A DNA stretch of 40,068 nt, from the NCBI GenBank assembly GCA_021776465.1, contig JAJFFU010000095.1:1-40068 (forward strand), given 5' to 3'. Below the pieces are notes generated by a model. The model did not search any database. It was not told the origin of the DNA and saw only the letters and a program-made list of their open reading frames with translations. The position numbers and the translations under genes are program-made. This stretch comes from Parvularculaceae bacterium. GTDB lineage: Bacteria > Pseudomonadota > Alphaproteobacteria > Caulobacterales > Parvularculaceae. This document shows, piece after piece, positions 17,438 through 25,400 of this stretch. Position 1 is the stretch's first letter, and every line of letters begins with the position of its first letter.

Positions 17438-17561
17438 AATTCGATATACGTCCGAACATTCGCATGGTTTCACTGGCAACGTTTCGCGGCTGTTGCAAAG
17501 GGCCTGACGTATCTATCATATGTCGCCGTCGCAGGCAGCAGAGAAAAGGTCCGTTAAGGCA

Positions 17562-18437
17562 ATGCCGTCATCGCCAAACGCTATCGTCGAAATTACGACC
17601 CGCGACCGCACGATCAAAATCGGGCCGTCGGCGCCGTTCGCGCTATTTGCCGGGCCCTGCGCGCTGGAAAGCCGTTCGCACGCGCTGGAAATGGCCGCCG
17701 CCCTGAAAGAGATCGCGGACGCGCTGGAAATCGCCCTTGTTTTCAAGACGTCATTCGACAAGGCGAACCGGACCAGCGCCGGCGCAGCCCGCGGCGTCGG
17801 CCTGTTGGACGCCGTTCCGATTTTCGCTGAGATCCGTGAAACATTGGGGCTGCCCATTGTCACCGACGTTCATTTACCGGACCAGTGTGCCGCGGTCGCC
17901 GAAGCCGTCGACGTTTTGCAGATCCCTGCATTTTTGTGCCGCCAGACGGATCTGCTTGTCGCCGCGGCGAAGACCGGCCGGGTTGTAAAAATAAAAAAGG
18001 GACAATTCCTGGCGCCATGGGACATGCGCCATGTGGTCGCCAAAGTCGTCGATGCTGGCAACAACAATATCCTCGTAACCGAGCGCGGCGCCAGCTTCGG
18101 GTACAATACGCTCGTCACGGATTTTCGCGCGATCCCGACCATGACGCAGGAAACCGGCGCGCCTGTTATCTTCGATGCGACCCATTCGGTGCAACAGCCC
18201 GGCGGGCTGGGCGCCGCCTCGGGTGGGCAACGCCACATGGTCCCGACGCTTGCGCGCGCGGCCGTCGCGGCCGGCGTAGCCGGTGTCTTTATGGAGACGC
18301 ACGAAAATCCGGATACTGCGCCCTCCGACGGCGCAAACATGGTTCCCCTGAAAAATATGCCCGCGCTGTTATCGGAATTGAAAGAAATCGACACGATCGC
18401 CAAGTCGCGCTCGTCATTGCACGGATTTCCGGAATAG
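17562..18437 (+). CDS. kdsA: 3-deoxy-8-phosphooctulonate synthase, metal-dependent class
   Basis: KdsA condenses arabinose-5-phosphate with phosphoenolpyruvate to Kdo-8-phosphate. From ATG 17562 it has 291 residues and the usual alphaproteobacterial N-terminus (MPSSPNAIVEI). ATG 17520 is an alternative that would add 14 residues. Motifs include FAGPCALESR, FKTSFDKANR, TDVHLPDQ, FLCRQTDLL, KKGQFLAPWD, TERGASFGYN, FDATHSVQQPGG and FMETHENP. The metal ligands of the Aquifex-type enzyme are all present as Cys33, His208, Glu245 and Asp256. E. coli KdsA has Asn at the Cys position and needs no metal, so this is a class II, metal-dependent enzyme. It is followed 13 bp later by kdsB. Confidence 0.96.
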   Translation: MPSSPNAIVEITTRDRTIKIGPSAPFALFAGPCALESRSHALEMAAALKEIADALEIALVFKTSFDKANRTSAGAARGVGLLDAVPIFAEIRETLGLPIVTDVHLPDQCAAVAEAVDVLQIPAFLCRQTDLLVAAAKTGRVVKIKKGQFLAPWDMRHVVAKVVDAGNNNILVTERGASFGYNTLVTDFRAIPTMTQETGAPVIFDATHSVQQPGGLGAASGGQRHMVPTLARAAVAAGVAGVFMETHENPDTAPSDGANMVPLKNMPALLSELKEIDTIAKSRSSLHGFPE

Positions 18438-18450
18438 GCGCGGCAAGAAA

Positions 18451-19269
18451 ATGACCGTCGAAACGCTTATCGTTATCCCATCCCGGTACGGATCAACCCG
18501 TTTTCCGGGAAAGCCGCTGGCGGATATCTCTGGGCAAACAATGTTGCAACGGGTCGCCGCGCAAGCGCGCGCAGCGGCGGCGATTATTCCCAATGCCGCC
18601 TTTGTTGTGGCGACCGACGATGGCCGCATCGCTGATCATTGCGCAGCGATCGACGCGCCCTGTTTGATGACCGATCCGGCCGCGCCAAGCGGCTCTGACC
18701 GAGCGCTGGAGGCCGCTGATATTTTTGCCCCGGATTGCGAATTTATTATTAATCTTCAAGGGGATGCGCCCTTCACGCCGGTTCATTACCTGACCAAAAC
18801 CGCCGAAGCGCTCACGCAAGACAAAGCTGAGGCTGCGACCCCTTGCATCCGTCTGGACTGGGCGGGACTCGATGCGCTTCGCGACGCGAAACACAAATCG
18901 CCAACCAGCGGAACGACATGCGTAATGGATCGCGACGGAAATGCGTTGTGGTTTTCCAAAACGATTATTCCCGCCATGCGCGACGAAGCGGCGCTCCGCA
19001 AACAGTCCGCACTCTCTCCAGTTCACCGGCATGTCGGGCTCTACGGGTTTACGCGCAACGCGCTGAAAAAATTTACCGAGACACCGGCATCGCACTATGA
19101 AAAAATCGAAGGCCTCGAGCAACTAAGGATGCTCGAAAACGGCATGTCGGTACGTTGCGTTTTTGTTGAGGCGCAAAAAATTTCGACCGGCGGTATTGAT
19201 ACGCCCGCAGACTTGGATCGGCTAAACGCGATGATTGAAGAACATGGCGACCCGGGCATTGTAGACTAA
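18451..19269 (+). CDS. kdsB: 3-deoxy-manno-octulosonate cytidylyltransferase, variant active site
   Basis: KdsB activates Kdo as CMP-Kdo for transfer to lipid A. The 272-residue protein has the nucleotide-binding IPSRYGSTRFPGKPL, VVATDD, WFSKTIIP, RHVGLYGF, EGLEQLRMLE and GGIDTPADLDR, so the family is clear. It is somewhat longer than the E. coli enzyme. Two normally conserved spots differ: the metal/CTP loop NxQGDEP reads NLQGDAPF (101-108), with Ala106 replacing Glu, and the SGTER motif reads SGSDR (80-84). Asp105, the key metal ligand, is kept. The change may be a lineage variant or reflect another sugar acid. The gene lies 13 bp after kdsA and its stop overlaps the next start by one base. 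Confidence 0.87.
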   Translation: MTVETLIVIPSRYGSTRFPGKPLADISGQTMLQRVAAQARAAAAIIPNAAFVVATDDGRIADHCAAIDAPCLMTDPAAPSGSDRALEAADIFAPDCEFIINLQGDAPFTPVHYLTKTAEALTQDKAEAATPCIRLDWAGLDALRDAKHKSPTSGTTCVMDRDGNALWFSKTIIPAMRDEAALRKQSALSPVHRHVGLYGFTRNALKKFTETPASHYEKIEGLEQLRMLENGMSVRCVFVEAQKISTGGIDTPADLDRLNAMIEEHGDPGIVD

Positions 19270-19877
19270 TGCCAACTCTTTATGTCGTACGCCACGGCAA
19301 CACGTTCGACGATGGCGAAACGCCAACGCGCGTAGGGCGGCGTACGGACTTATCTCTATCCAAATCTGGTCGCGCGCAGGCCAGCCGCCTCGGTGCATAT
19401 TTTTCAGAACGCAATATCGCGTTTGCAAAGATATATGCAGCGCCGCTGAGACGAACCATGGAGACCGCGGAAGCTGTCGCCAGACAGGCCGCAGATCCGT
19501 GCGATATCGCATCGGAGCCAGTGTTGTTGGAAATCGATTACGGCCCGGACGAGAATAAGCCGGAGGCGGATGTCATTGCGCGGATCGGCGCGGACGCGCT
19601 TCATCGATGGAATACGGAAGCAATTCCGCCGCCCGGCTGGAATGTTGATCCAGCCGCGTTGATTGCCGGCTGGCAATCATTCTTCGTGCGCATTCGCGAG
19701 ATGGCGCCTGATGACATTGTCCTCGCCATCACCAGCAACGGCGTTGCCCGTTTCGTATTGGACGCGGCCTCGCGCGCTGAACCAGATTTACCGAAAAAGC
19801 TGCGCACCGGCGCCTTCGGGCGTATCGACATCAATGACGATCAAGCCATCGTCGCGGAATGGGACGTAAGGCCGTAA
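19269..19877 (+). CDS. Histidine phosphatase-fold protein, candidate Kdo-8-P phosphatase
   Basis: This 202-residue protein belongs to the histidine phosphatase (phosphoglycerate mutase-like) superfamily. It has the phosphohistidine motif RHGNT (His9), the Arg in PLRRTMETA (61-62) and the Glu of LEIDYG (88). The second catalytic His of the family, usually in a SHG motif, is replaced: the position reads TSNG, with Asn157. Its ATG shares one base with the kdsB stop (TAATG), so it is translationally coupled to kdsA-kdsB. The Kdo pathway needs a phosphatase between KdsA and KdsB, normally the HAD enzyme KdsC, which is not in this window. This gene may fill that step, but that is an inference. The missing His could instead mean weak or altered activity. 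Confidence 0.8.
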   Translation: MPTLYVVRHGNTFDDGETPTRVGRRTDLSLSKSGRAQASRLGAYFSERNIAFAKIYAAPLRRTMETAEAVARQAADPCDIASEPVLLEIDYGPDENKPEADVIARIGADALHRWNTEAIPPPGWNVDPAALIAGWQSFFVRIREMAPDDIVLAITSNGVARFVLDAASRAEPDLPKKLRTGAFGRIDINDDQAIVAEWDVRP

Positions 19878-19882
19878 AGGCG

Positions 19883-21706
19883 CTACTCAACGGTCACCGA
19901 CTTCGCGAGATTGCGCGGCTGGTCCACATCGGTTCCTTTCGCCGTCGCAGCGAAATAAGCGAGCAACTGGACCGGGACCGCATAAACAAGCGGCGACAGC
20001 AACGGGTGCGTGTCCGGCGCTTCAATCGCCGCCCAAACGTCGCCGGCAGCTTTGATGCCGCGCTTGTCAGAAATCAGGAGCGGGCGGCCGCCGCGCGCGA
20101 TGATTTCATGCATGTTCGAAATCGTTTTTTCATAGTGGCGATCACTGGGCGCAACGACGACAACGGGCACATGCTCGTCAATCAACGCAATGGGTCCGTG
20201 TTTTAGCTCGCCAGCGGCGTAGCCTTCCGCATGAATGTAGGAAATTTCCTTGAGCTTCAACGCGCCTTCGAGCGCCATCGGAAAGCTGACGCCGCGGCCA
20301 ATGTAAAGAATGTCGCGCGCCTTCGAGAGCTCCGCAGAAATTTTCTCGATCGCGGCTTCCTGCTGCAACGCCTCAGCGATTAGCCGCGGGATTTCCATCA
20401 ACGCGGCGACAAGTCCCGATTGTTCATCCTTAGACAGGAGACCGCGATCTGCACCCGCCTTGATTGCAAGGCAGGCGAGCGTCACGAGTTGGCAGGTAAA
20501 TGCTTTCGTTGACGCAACGCCGATTTCCGGGCCTGCGTTGATCTGGAAAATATCGTCCGCCTCACGGGCGATGCTCGATTCCGCGACATTGACGACCGCG
20601 CCAATGCGCTGACCGTGGGCTTTTGCTTCCCGAAGCGCCGCCAGCGTGTCGGCCGTCTCGCCGGACTGCGACACAAAGATGGCGCCGCCTTTTTCAGCGT
20701 AGGGAATATCGCGATATCGAAGCTCCGAGGCGATGTCGATTTCAACGGGCAGACGCGCCCATTTTTCAAACCAGTATTTCGCGATTAATCCCGCGTAATA
20801 GGCAGTGCCGCAGGCGGAAATGGTCAGCCGATCCAGTTTCTTGAAATCGAAATTAGCGCCAAACGCCAGCAAGGACGCATCTGTCGGATCGACAAACCGC
20901 GCCAGCGTGTGGCCGACAACTTCCGGCTGTTCATGGATTTCCTTGGCCATGAAATGGCGGTGGCCGTCCTTGTCGACCATGGCGTCAGACGCACTCGAGA
21001 CGGTTTCGCGCCGCTTTACTGTAGCGCCTGACCCGTCAAAAACTTCGAACCCCGCGCGCGTGATCGCCGCGTGATCGCCTTCATCGAGATAGGTTACGCG
21101 GTTGGTGAATGGCGCCAGCGCAAAAGCGTCTGAACCAACAAACATCTCGCCATCGCCGCGGCCGATAGCGAGGGGGCTGCCTTTACGGGCCGCCAATATG
21201 AGATCGTCATTTCCGGCAAAAACCGCCGCGATGGCAAACGCGCCGCGAACGCGCCCGAGCATTTTTCGGAACGCCTCAATCGGCGCAGCGCCCTCTTCTT
21301 CAACAAACACCGTAATCAGTTGGGCGATAACTTCTGAGTCTGTCGCGGACTGAAAGTTTCGTCCCTTGGCGGCGAGTTCGTCGCGCAGTTCGCGGAAGTT
21401 TTCGATAATCCCGTTATGAACGATGCTGACATGGTCGGTGGCGTGGGGATGGGCATTTTCCTCGATCGGCGCCCCATGCGTCGCCCAACGCGTATGACCA
21501 ATGCCGGCCCGCCCGGCGAGCGGAGCAGCGCCTAGTTTTTCATGCAGGGCGTTCAGCTTCCCGGCTGCGCGGCGGCGTACGATCTCGCCATTGTCGATCG
21601 TCGCGATGCCGGCTGAGTCGTAGCCGCGATATTCGAGACGCTTGAGCGCCTCGAAAATAGGGATCGCTACGTCGCCCCCGCCTAATATCCCGACTATGCC
21701 GCACAT
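19883..21706 (-). CDS. glmS: Glutamine--fructose-6-phosphate aminotransferase (isomerising)
   Basis: GlmS makes glucosamine-6-phosphate from fructose-6-phosphate and glutamine, feeding UDP-GlcNAc for peptidoglycan and lipopolysaccharide. The 607-residue length is standard. The N-terminus MCGIVGILGG exposes the catalytic Cys after Met removal. The glutaminase domain shows EYRGYDSAGIA, HTRWATHG and NGIIENF. Two SIS domains follow, with SQSGETADT, STKAFTCQ and AEGYAAGELKHGPIALID, and the C-terminus ends NLAKSVTVE as in the family. GGAGG lies just before the ATG on the minus strand. It converges on the phosphatase gene with a 5-bp gap. No glmS ribozyme is evident, as expected outside Gram-positives. 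Confidence 0.97.
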   Translation of the reverse strand: MCGIVGILGGGDVAIPIFEALKRLEYRGYDSAGIATIDNGEIVRRRAAGKLNALHEKLGAAPLAGRAGIGHTRWATHGAPIEENAHPHATDHVSIVHNGIIENFRELRDELAAKGRNFQSATDSEVIAQLITVFVEEEGAAPIEAFRKMLGRVRGAFAIAAVFAGNDDLILAARKGSPLAIGRGDGEMFVGSDAFALAPFTNRVTYLDEGDHAAITRAGFEVFDGSGATVKRRETVSSASDAMVDKDGHRHFMAKEIHEQPEVVGHTLARFVDPTDASLLAFGANFDFKKLDRLTISACGTAYYAGLIAKYWFEKWARLPVEIDIASELRYRDIPYAEKGGAIFVSQSGETADTLAALREAKAHGQRIGAVVNVAESSIAREADDIFQINAGPEIGVASTKAFTCQLVTLACLAIKAGADRGLLSKDEQSGLVAALMEIPRLIAEALQQEAAIEKISAELSKARDILYIGRGVSFPMALEGALKLKEISYIHAEGYAAGELKHGPIALIDEHVPVVVVAPSDRHYEKTISNMHEIIARGGRPLLISDKRGIKAAGDVWAAIEAPDTHPLLSPLVYAVPVQLLAYFAATAKGTDVDQPRNLAKSVTVE

Positions 21707-21905
21707 GGCGTGCGCCTCCGTTCACCGTCGCCGATCACAAATAACTGGCGCCTAAGACTGGCACATAAGATAGGCCAATGTTTGAGGCAATTGATTGATC
21801 ATTGTTTAGCTTTATTTCGGCGCCGCGACGATCAAGCAGATTATCGGCGCACCGGCGGCCAGCGGCGTTGGCGCACCGGGCCAAATCGGCCTTTATCGAG
21901 AAAAA

Positions 21906-21982
21906 TGGTACCGCCTCCCCGGATTGAACGGGGGACCTCTAGATCCACAATCTAGCGCTCTAACCGACTGAGCTAAGGCGGC
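21906..21982 (-). tRNA. tRNA-His (GTG anticodon)
   Basis: The 77-nt gene (CCA included) folds as a standard tRNA. The acceptor stem pairs GCCGCCT with AGGCGGT, the anticodon stem is CTAGA/TCTAG around loop TTGTGGA, giving anticodon GTG (plus-strand 21946-21948), and the T stem is CCCCG/CGGGG around TTCAATC. The acceptor pair 1:72 is G:U and the discriminator is A73, followed by an encoded CCA (21906-21908). The usual His tRNA has G-1 opposite C73. A73 with U72 is the pattern known from an alphaproteobacterial clade whose HisRS does not need G-1. The genomic base before position 1 is also a G, so processing decides whether G-1 is kept. A run of five Ts follows the 3' end and may help termination. 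Confidence 0.97.
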
Positions 21983-22069
21983 CCTTCGGCGCGTGACGCC
22001 ACTTGCGACCGCGCTTTGAGGCGGCGGAAACTAGTCCCGCCACTGCCTGAACGCAAGCAAGCGCCGCGC

Positions 22070-22942
22070 CTAATTCGCCGGCTTGCGGAAACGCAGCGTC
22101 ATTCTGTTGGTTTCGCCGATCGCCGCGTATTTGTCGCGGTCCTGATCGCCAAGGCCATAAGTCGGCGGCAACCGCCAGACGAATTCGCCTGGTCCCGGCA
22201 GATCGGCCGGGTTGGCGTTCAAATCGCTTTCAGCCTCCAACTCGAAACCGGCCGCCTCGACCATGGCGACGACGTTCGCCCGGCTCATATAACCGAGCGT
22301 GCCGTCCGCAGCCGCCCCTTGCGCGCCCGCCGGGGCGTGGTGCTGGACGACGCCGAGTACGCCGCCGGGCTTCAACACAGCGTAGGCGTCAGCGAGGGCT
22401 TCGGCGCCGAATTCGCCGCCGGCGCGATTGAAATTATGGAGCGCGCGAATCATCAAAACGGCGTCAGCTTCGCCAGCGAGGTCGGCCGGCATTGCGCCAA
22501 ATTCATAGGCGGCGACCGGCGTCGTCGGCGCAGCGAACGCCGTGGTCGTTTCCGGAAAGCTATCGGTCCAGTTCGATAGGCGAGCGACCAGTTCCGGCGT
22601 TGGGTTCGGCAAGATCAGCGGCCACATCTCGTCCTGATAATTGACGCCGATATAGCGTCCGGTATCCGCTACAAAGGGAAGGATCACGCGCGTATACCAA
22701 CCGCCGCCGGGCAGCGCCTCAACCACCGTCATGTCCGGTTCCACGCCGAAGAAGGCGAGCGTTTCCGCCGGATGGCGCCATTGATCGCGGGCTTTATCTT
22801 TGTCGCTGCGCGCAGCGACAATATTTTCCAGCGTGGTCTTTTCCGTCGTCGCTATCGGCGCAGTCTCGCTCTTTGGCATTGTGTCGCAAGCGCTGAGCGC
22901 AAGTGCGCTTAATGGCGCTGCTAACATCGGTAAAAGGCGCAT
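22070..22942 (-). CDS. Exported methyltransferase-like lipoprotein
   Basis: The 290-residue protein has a Rossmann-like class I methyltransferase fold: VVEALPGGGWYTRVILPFV resembles motif I, and an Asp-containing ADAVLMIRALHNF and a LKPGGVLGVVQHHAP block match the post-motif strands. Unexpectedly it begins with a clear lipoprotein signal, ending LALSAC with Cys19, so the mature protein should sit in the periplasm, where S-adenosylmethionine is not normally available. Similar exported methyltransferase-like proteins are known in alphaproteobacteria without a defined reaction. AAGGAGG lies seven bases before ATG 22942, so the start and the signal peptide are well supported. A non-catalytic or different-ligand role is quite possible. 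Confidence 0.82.
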   Translation of the reverse strand: MRLLPMLAAPLSALALSACDTMPKSETAPIATTEKTTLENIVAARSDKDKARDQWRHPAETLAFFGVEPDMTVVEALPGGGWYTRVILPFVADTGRYIGVNYQDEMWPLILPNPTPELVARLSNWTDSFPETTTAFAAPTTPVAAYEFGAMPADLAGEADAVLMIRALHNFNRAGGEFGAEALADAYAVLKPGGVLGVVQHHAPAGAQGAAADGTLGYMSRANVVAMVEAAGFELEAESDLNANPADLPGPGEFVWRLPPTYGLGDQDRDKYAAIGETNRMTLRFRKPAN

Positions 22943-23009
22943 ATCGTCCTCCTTATTGATAGGTTTACGGTGATCAATAGACGCGCGAGACGCCTTAGAT
23001 TCGACGCGA

Positions 23010-23789
23010 TTATTTCAAGAGCGAGATTTCGCGTTGTAGTGCAGAAATGCGCGTTGCGTCCGCCGGGTGCGTTGACAGGAACTCCGGCGGGGCGCCGGAT
23101 TTTGACGCCGCCATTTTCTGCCAGAAGCGAATGGCTTCATTGGCGTCGTAACCGCCGCGATGCATGTAACGGACGCCGAACTTATCGGCTTCCAGTTCGT
23201 GCTTGCGCGAAAATGGAAGGATCGCGCCAACCTGCACGCCAAGCCCTAACGCCTGCAGCGCTGCGTTACCGGTCTGACTGCCGCCAACGGCAGCGCTCGC
23301 CGCGCCGAGGCCGGCTTGCGTCGCGGCCGCCTGACTATAGCGTTCGCCGGAATGGTTGAAGAGAACATGCGCAACCTCATGGCCGAGCACGGCCGCGATC
23401 TGCGCGTCATTTTCCATGATGTCGAGAATGCCGGTGTAAATCCCGATCTTGTTGCCGGGCAGCGCAAAAGCGTTGAGCTGATCGGATGCGAATACCTGCA
23501 CTTCCCATTGGGCTGGGTTGCCGCCAGCGGCGCGAATGATTTTCGGCGCAACGCGATTGACGCGAGATGTGTATTTAGGGTCGTTCGAAATTGGTTCTTT
23601 TTTCTTCAGGTCCGTCCAGGCCGAACTCGCCAATTGCGCCATTTCACCCTGGCTGACGAACAGCAATTGATTGCGCCCCAGCGCTTCATTGTATGTACAG
23701 CCGGCTGCAACGGAAATTAGCGCCAGCGCCGCGCCGACGCGCAACATGACCCCGCGCGCCCGATCCGGCGAACCCTTCAGAAATTTCAT
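23010..23789 (-). CDS. M48-family metalloprotease lipoprotein
   Basis: This 259-residue periplasmic protease belongs to the M48 family, the group that includes LoiP, BepA and Oma1-type quality-control proteases. Starting at ATG 23789, preceded by GAGGAG, gives a short basic leader and a lipobox VAAGC (Cys31). The zinc motif HEVAH is at 137-141, and the third ligand Glu lies in HELEADKFG about 60 residues on. AFALPGNKIGIYTGIL, just before the zinc site, is a family hallmark. The C-terminus carries STHPADATRI, also conserved in this subfamily. The frame stays open to TTG 23873, but that start would bury the signal peptide. The likely role is degradation of misassembled outer-membrane proteins. 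Confidence 0.93.
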   Translation of the reverse strand: MKFLKGSPDRARGVMLRVGAALALISVAAGCTYNEALGRNQLLFVSQGEMAQLASSAWTDLKKKEPISNDPKYTSRVNRVAPKIIRAAGGNPAQWEVQVFASDQLNAFALPGNKIGIYTGILDIMENDAQIAAVLGHEVAHVLFNHSGERYSQAAATQAGLGAASAAVGGSQTGNAALQALGLGVQVGAILPFSRKHELEADKFGVRYMHRGGYDANEAIRFWQKMAASKSGAPPEFLSTHPADATRISALQREISLLK

Positions 23790-23873
23790 GAACTGCTCCT
23801 CGATTACCCCGCCCCCGAAAGCTGAACATAGGCGATTACGCCGGCGCGAACAACGCAAGAAGTCCGCCCGCAA

Positions 23874-24440
23874 TCAGGGCTCCAGCTCGATATCCCAGTA
23901 GAGGAAGTCCTGCCAGCTATCGTGCAGGTAATGGGGTGGGAAGGCGCGGCCTCGCTCATTGAGCTCGAACATCGTCGGCCGTCTGGGTTTTCGCGCGGGG
24001 ATCATGCGCGCGACTTCCGGCATGCGCCCGCCTTTTCGAATATTGCAGGCGCTGCAGGCGGCGACGATATTTTGCCACGTGGTGCGCCCGCCCTTTGACC
24101 GCGGCACCACATGATCAAAGGTCAACTGGTCGCGTTCCGTCGATCTGCAATATTGGCAGGTAAAGCGATCGCGCAGAAAAACATTGAACCGCGTAAAAGC
24201 CGGTGTGCGCGCATGACTGACATAGGTCTTCAGCGACACCACCGACGGCAGGCGCATTTCGAAAGTCGGGCTGTGCACTTTGGTATCGTATTGCGCGACG
24301 ACATCGACGCGATCGAGGAAGACTGCTTTCAACGCATCCTGCCAGGACCAGAGCGATAAAGGAAAATAGCTCAAGGGTCGAAAGTCCGCATTCAGAACAA
24401 GCGCGGGACAGGCTTCGGGTTTTCGCGCGGCCAAGTTCAT
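23874..24440 (-). CDS. HNH endonuclease family protein
   Basis: This 188-residue protein contains a well-formed HNH nuclease domain in its centre (about 85-140). FTCQYC and CSACN supply two zinc-binding Cys pairs, and DHVVPRSKGG provides the catalytic His within the beta-beta-alpha metal fold, followed by NIVAAC. The N-terminus (PALVLNADFRPLSYFPLS) and the region VVAQYDTKVHSP are those of a broadly conserved stand-alone HNH family present in most alphaproteobacteria and many other bacteria, so it is not specifically a phage or restriction enzyme. Its cellular role is not established. The start is ATG 24440. About 195 bp without a gene lie between it and the alkA-like gene. Confidence 0.92.
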   Translation of the reverse strand: MNLAARKPEACPALVLNADFRPLSYFPLSLWSWQDALKAVFLDRVDVVAQYDTKVHSPTFEMRLPSVVSLKTYVSHARTPAFTRFNVFLRDRFTCQYCRSTERDQLTFDHVVPRSKGGRTTWQNIVAACSACNIRKGGRMPEVARMIPARKPRRPTMFELNERGRAFPPHYLHDSWQDFLYWDIELEP

Positions 24441-24635
24441 TGGCCCGCACCCGCGAAGCGGTATCGATTATCTGTTGTGTGCGACTGGCGACAAGTGAAA
24501 ACGCGCGCTCCTTCAACTGGGTTCAGTCTATACGCACAATCGCCAAGTCGAAAGCGATTGTTTTTGCATATATCTGATTCTCGATGACAGTAGTTTGACG
24601 CTTTCGTCGGTATTTTCGCAACAGTGCCCGGAAAA

Positions 24636-25319
24636 TCAGATCGGCGTGCGGCCGCGAATATGAGCGTAATAGGTCCACAGGATATGCGCCGCGAGGCCCC
24701 GCTGCGGCGCCCATCGGGCGGCGCGGGCGTCAAAACCGGCCATGGTCGGTTGCGGGCCGCGGGCTTTTCCCGCACCGGCGCGGGCGTCACGCCAGGCGGC
24801 GAGCAAGGCAACATCACCGGCCGGCCAGACGTCAATGCGCCCTTCGCAAAAGAGGAGATAAATCGCCGCCGTCCACGGCCCGATCCCTTTTAAGGATTGC
24901 AGGGCGGCCGAGGCAGCTTCGTCCGAAAGCGTTGCAACATCGTCGGAATTGAATTGGCCAGACTGCACGGCGCCAGCAAGGGCCAGCACATATCGGATCT
25001 TCGGCCCCGACAATCCGCAGGCGCGCAAGCCGTCTTCACCCGCAGCTAATGCCGTCGCAGGCGACAACGGATCGACGCCAGCAAGACACCGTTTCCAGAT
25101 TGCCTGCGCGCTAGCAACGGAAACCTGTTGTTCGACAATGATGCGAAAGAGCGCTTCAAAACCGCCGGGCCGACGACGGATGTGCGGCGCGCCGATCGCA
25201 TCAAGCGCATGAGCGAGAACGGTGTCCTGACGCGCGAGCGCTGCACATGCACCCGCCGTATCACCGAAGGCATTGGTGTGTCGGGCCTTACGCAATATGC
25301 CCACCGCATTTTTCCGCAA
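24636..25319 (-). CDS. DNA-3-methyladenine glycosylase, AlkA/HhH-GPD type
   Basis: The 227-residue protein is a helix-hairpin-helix DNA glycosylase that removes alkylated bases to start base excision repair. The early helix IIVEQQVSVASA is typical of the AlkA branch. The hairpin reads LKGIGPWTAAIYLLF and is followed by an acidic residue in WPAGDVALL, the catalytic Asp. There is no iron-sulfur cluster motif at the C-terminus, unlike Nth or MutY. The start is uncertain: TTG 25319 is the farthest possible, and it lies inside the left arm of a dispersed palindromic repeat; in-frame GTG 25304 or a later codon is possible. The core domain begins about 20 residues in, so the assignment does not depend on this. 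Confidence 0.87.
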   Translation of the reverse strand: MRKNAVGILRKARHTNAFGDTAGACAALARQDTVLAHALDAIGAPHIRRRPGGFEALFRIIVEQQVSVASAQAIWKRCLAGVDPLSPATALAAGEDGLRACGLSGPKIRYVLALAGAVQSGQFNSDDVATLSDEAASAALQSLKGIGPWTAAIYLLFCEGRIDVWPAGDVALLAAWRDARAGAGKARGPQPTMAGFDARAARWAPQRGLAAHILWTYYAHIRGRTPI

Positions 25320-25374
25320 AGTCGGGAATCCAGTTTTGCTTTTTATGGATTCCCGACTTCGCGGGAATGAGCGG
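25311..25374. repeat. Dispersed palindromic repeat, copy A
   Basis: A perfect 14-bp inverted repeat has arms at 25319-25332 and 25346-25359 around a 13-nt loop. With a few mismatches the pairing extends to about 21 bp, using TTCCGC on the left and GCGGGAA on the right. The whole unit aligns almost without gaps to copy B at 27652-27724. It lies between gshA and the alkA-like gene. No T-run follows either arm, so it is not a standard intrinsic terminator. Confidence 0.85.
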
Positions 25375-25400
25375 CGTATGTTGTGCGCTCATGCACCGCA

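Noticed and set aside
22016-22579. Plus-strand frame opposite the exported methyltransferase-like gene
   Set aside because: Arg-rich shadow with no motif; the minus-strand gene has a strong ribosome-binding site and signal peptide.
24437-24835. Minus-strand frame spanning the gap between the HNH and alkA-like genes
   Set aside because: It overlaps both genes in another frame and its sequence is Arg/Pro/Ser-rich without motifs.
25319-25359. Intrinsic terminator between gshA and the alkA-like gene
   Set aside because: The hairpin is strong but no T-run follows on either strand, and a second copy elsewhere shows it is a dispersed repeat.
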